DNA of 14,165 nt from an uncultured Chloroflexota bacterium (GTDB taxonomy: Bacteria; Chloroflexota; Anaerolineae; Anaerolineales; Anaerolineaceae), in the NCBI GenBank assembly GCA_902795255.1, contig CADBKS010000059.1, positions 1 through 14,165 on the forward strand, given 5' to 3'. Under the pieces are notes generated by a model. It was not told the origin of the DNA and ran no database searches. It saw only the letters and a list, made by a program, of their open reading frames with translations. Of the stretch, positions 13,360-14,165 are shown in pieces (the stretch's first letter is position 1; each line of letters opens with the position of its first letter). A program made the translations under genes and the position numbers.

Positions 13360-14165
13360 CTATTGTAGTATTAAATTTCTAATTGTCAAGAAATATAGTA
13401 CTTTTATTCTATTTGATATGACATTTGTCATGCAGCGGTCCGGAAATCCGATCACGGAACCGCCGGACGGCAGGCCGGACAGCTTCACCTCGCTCTCCTC
13501 ACAGACTGCCTGTTCCGGAAATCTCCCCTCCCAGATCTCATACTGGTATGTCGCCAGCATGGCGCCGTACCTTTTCCCGTCGGACGCGGCAAGCGCGTAT
13601 ACATGCGGGACGCTGCTTACGCTTTCCGTTTCCGTCCCCATGCGGTACAGGTCTCCGAAACCCAGAAATGCATAGTATGGCTTCCGGGCGCGCAGCTGCT
13701 GCATCGGGCCCATACCGCCGACCGGAACGTCAGCGTGGCACCGCCTCGGATTGCGGTCTGTCTTCTCGAACAGTCCGCAGAATTCCGACGAGGCTTCCGC
13801 ACTGAAGTAATTCCCGACGTCAAGCCCCATCTTCTGAAACGTGACGAGCGCGGCGGCGCAGAAAGCTGCCCCGCGGTCTGTCGGAATACGGCGGACGGAT
13901 GCGGCCGGTTTCCCCCAGTCCTCCATGTAATTCCATTCATTGAGGTGGATCTCCGTACGCGAAAAGCCGTTCTCCCGGAGTTCCTTCTCTATGATCTCAA
14001 ACATACTGCGGAAAACCTCGATCCGGCAGGTATACTTGTGGAAGGACAGGAAATCCAGCGGCGCCTCCCGCTTCGCGATATCCCTGATAAATTCTACGGC
14101 CTTGCCGGTATTGCCCGCGTTCGCCGGCCCGCCGATCATGATATCCGGAAAACAGGCTTTCAGAT
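13360..14165 (-). CDS. GH39-like glycoside hydrolase, C-terminal part (5' end outside the window)
   Basis: The frame is open to the window edge and reads LKACFPDIMIGGPANAGN across 14137-14163, so the start lies outside; the ATG at 14139 is internal. Visible features are IGGPANAGN, PLDFLSFHKY (beta-strand 6 region) and the presumed nucleophile Glu in EIHLNEWNYM (Glu codon near 13936-13938), followed by KPYYAFLGFGDLYRMG and a start of the C-terminal beta-sandwich (VKLSGLPSGG). This order fits GH39 (beta-xylosidase or iduronidase type) in clan GH-A, but substrate cannot be told. The last 25 or so codons (from about 13435) are AT-rich and run through the next gene's operator and promoter to a TAG at 13360. 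The beta-sandwich therefore seems cut short, suggesting C-terminal truncation. Confidence 0.75.
   Translation of the reverse strand, partial: LKACFPDIMIGGPANAGNTGKAVEFIRDIAKREAPLDFLSFHKYTCRIEVFRSMFEIIEKELRENGFSRTEIHLNEWNYMEDWGKPAASVRRIPTDRGAAFCAAALVTFQKMGLDVGNYFSAEASSEFCGLFEKTDRNPRRCHADVPVGGMGPMQQLRARKPYYAFLGFGDLYRMGTETESVSSVPHVYALAASDGKRYGAMLATYQYEIWEGRFPEQAVCEESEVKLSGLPSGGSVIGFPDRCMTNVISNRIKVLYFLTIRNLILQ
13362..13389 (-). promoter_or_regulatory. Strong promoter for the 324-residue protein gene
   Basis: On the minus strand, consensus TTGACA (13384-13389) and TACAAT (13362-13367) are 16 bp apart, placing the start near 13355, about 25 nt before the ATG. An imperfect inverted repeat surrounds the -35: ATTTCT 13375-13380 and AGAAAT 13389-13394, extended outward by GTAGTAT and ATAGTAC. 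The -10 overlaps the stop codon of the upstream glycosidase frame. Confidence 0.8.
13418..13431. promoter_or_regulatory. Operator-like inverted repeat upstream of the promoter
   Basis: ATGACA-TT-TGTCAT is a perfect 6-bp inverted repeat with a 2-nt centre, located about 29 bp upstream of the -35 at 13384-13389. The position suits an activator or an auxiliary repressor site. It also marks the border between AT-rich DNA (13362-13431) and GC-rich coding DNA. Confidence 0.4.

Noticed and set aside
12605..13675. A 356-codon plus-strand frame over the unrecognised gene and its promoter
   Set aside because: It runs through a strong minus-strand promoter and ribosome binding site and is rich in Arg, Phe and His as expected of a shadow frame.

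Overview
The window looks like chromosomal DNA of an anaerobic member of the Bacillota (Clostridia or Erysipelotrichia type). This placement is an inference from gene content (type III glutamine synthetase, pyrophosphate-type phosphofructokinase, FucO-like dehydrogenase, VTC-domain and DUF4956 proteins), from strong AGGAGG-like ribosome binding sites and from extended -10 promoters. The lineage cannot be fixed from the sequence alone. No tRNA, rRNA, CRISPR array, insertion sequence or prophage gene was seen.

Layout. At the left, two plus-strand genes, an HD-domain dNTP triphosphohydrolase (222-1376) and greA (1449-1922), end at a perfect 18-bp hairpin that can terminate both strands. Everything to the right is on the minus strand. 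Read in the direction of transcription (right to left) it holds: the C-terminal part of a GH39-like glycosidase (13360 to the window edge); an unrecognised 324-residue protein behind a strong promoter (12356-13330); PPi-phosphofructokinase plus class II fructose-bisphosphate aldolase (12064-9916, a two-gene glycolytic operon); type III glutamine synthetase, a VTC-type polyphosphate polymerase and a DUF4956 membrane protein (9335-5829, tightly packed with a 4-bp overlap between the last two); a FucO-like iron alcohol dehydrogenase (5606-4461); and a GH13 amylase followed by a TatD-family hydrolase (4371-2270).

The most unusual element is non-coding. A sequence of about 165-170 bp occurs twice in the same orientation, at 2029-2200 and 9604-9766, both times in intergenic DNA beyond the 3' end of a minus-strand gene. 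The copies are about 88% identical by hand count over the first 100 or so bases. Both can fold into two GC-rich hairpins. The second stem is kept although its loop differs in sequence and length, which fits a structured RNA or a small non-autonomous mobile repeat. Secondary points are the coupling of glutamine synthetase to polyphosphate genes, operator-like inverted repeats around the promoter of the unrecognised gene, a probable C-terminal truncation of the glycosidase, and a set of competing inverted repeats at 12291-12354.

Functionally the genes are mostly housekeeping: nucleotide-pool control and transcript cleavage at the left, then cytosolic glucan hydrolysis, aldehyde/diol redox chemistry, nitrogen assimilation with phosphate polymer metabolism, and PPi-driven glycolysis.
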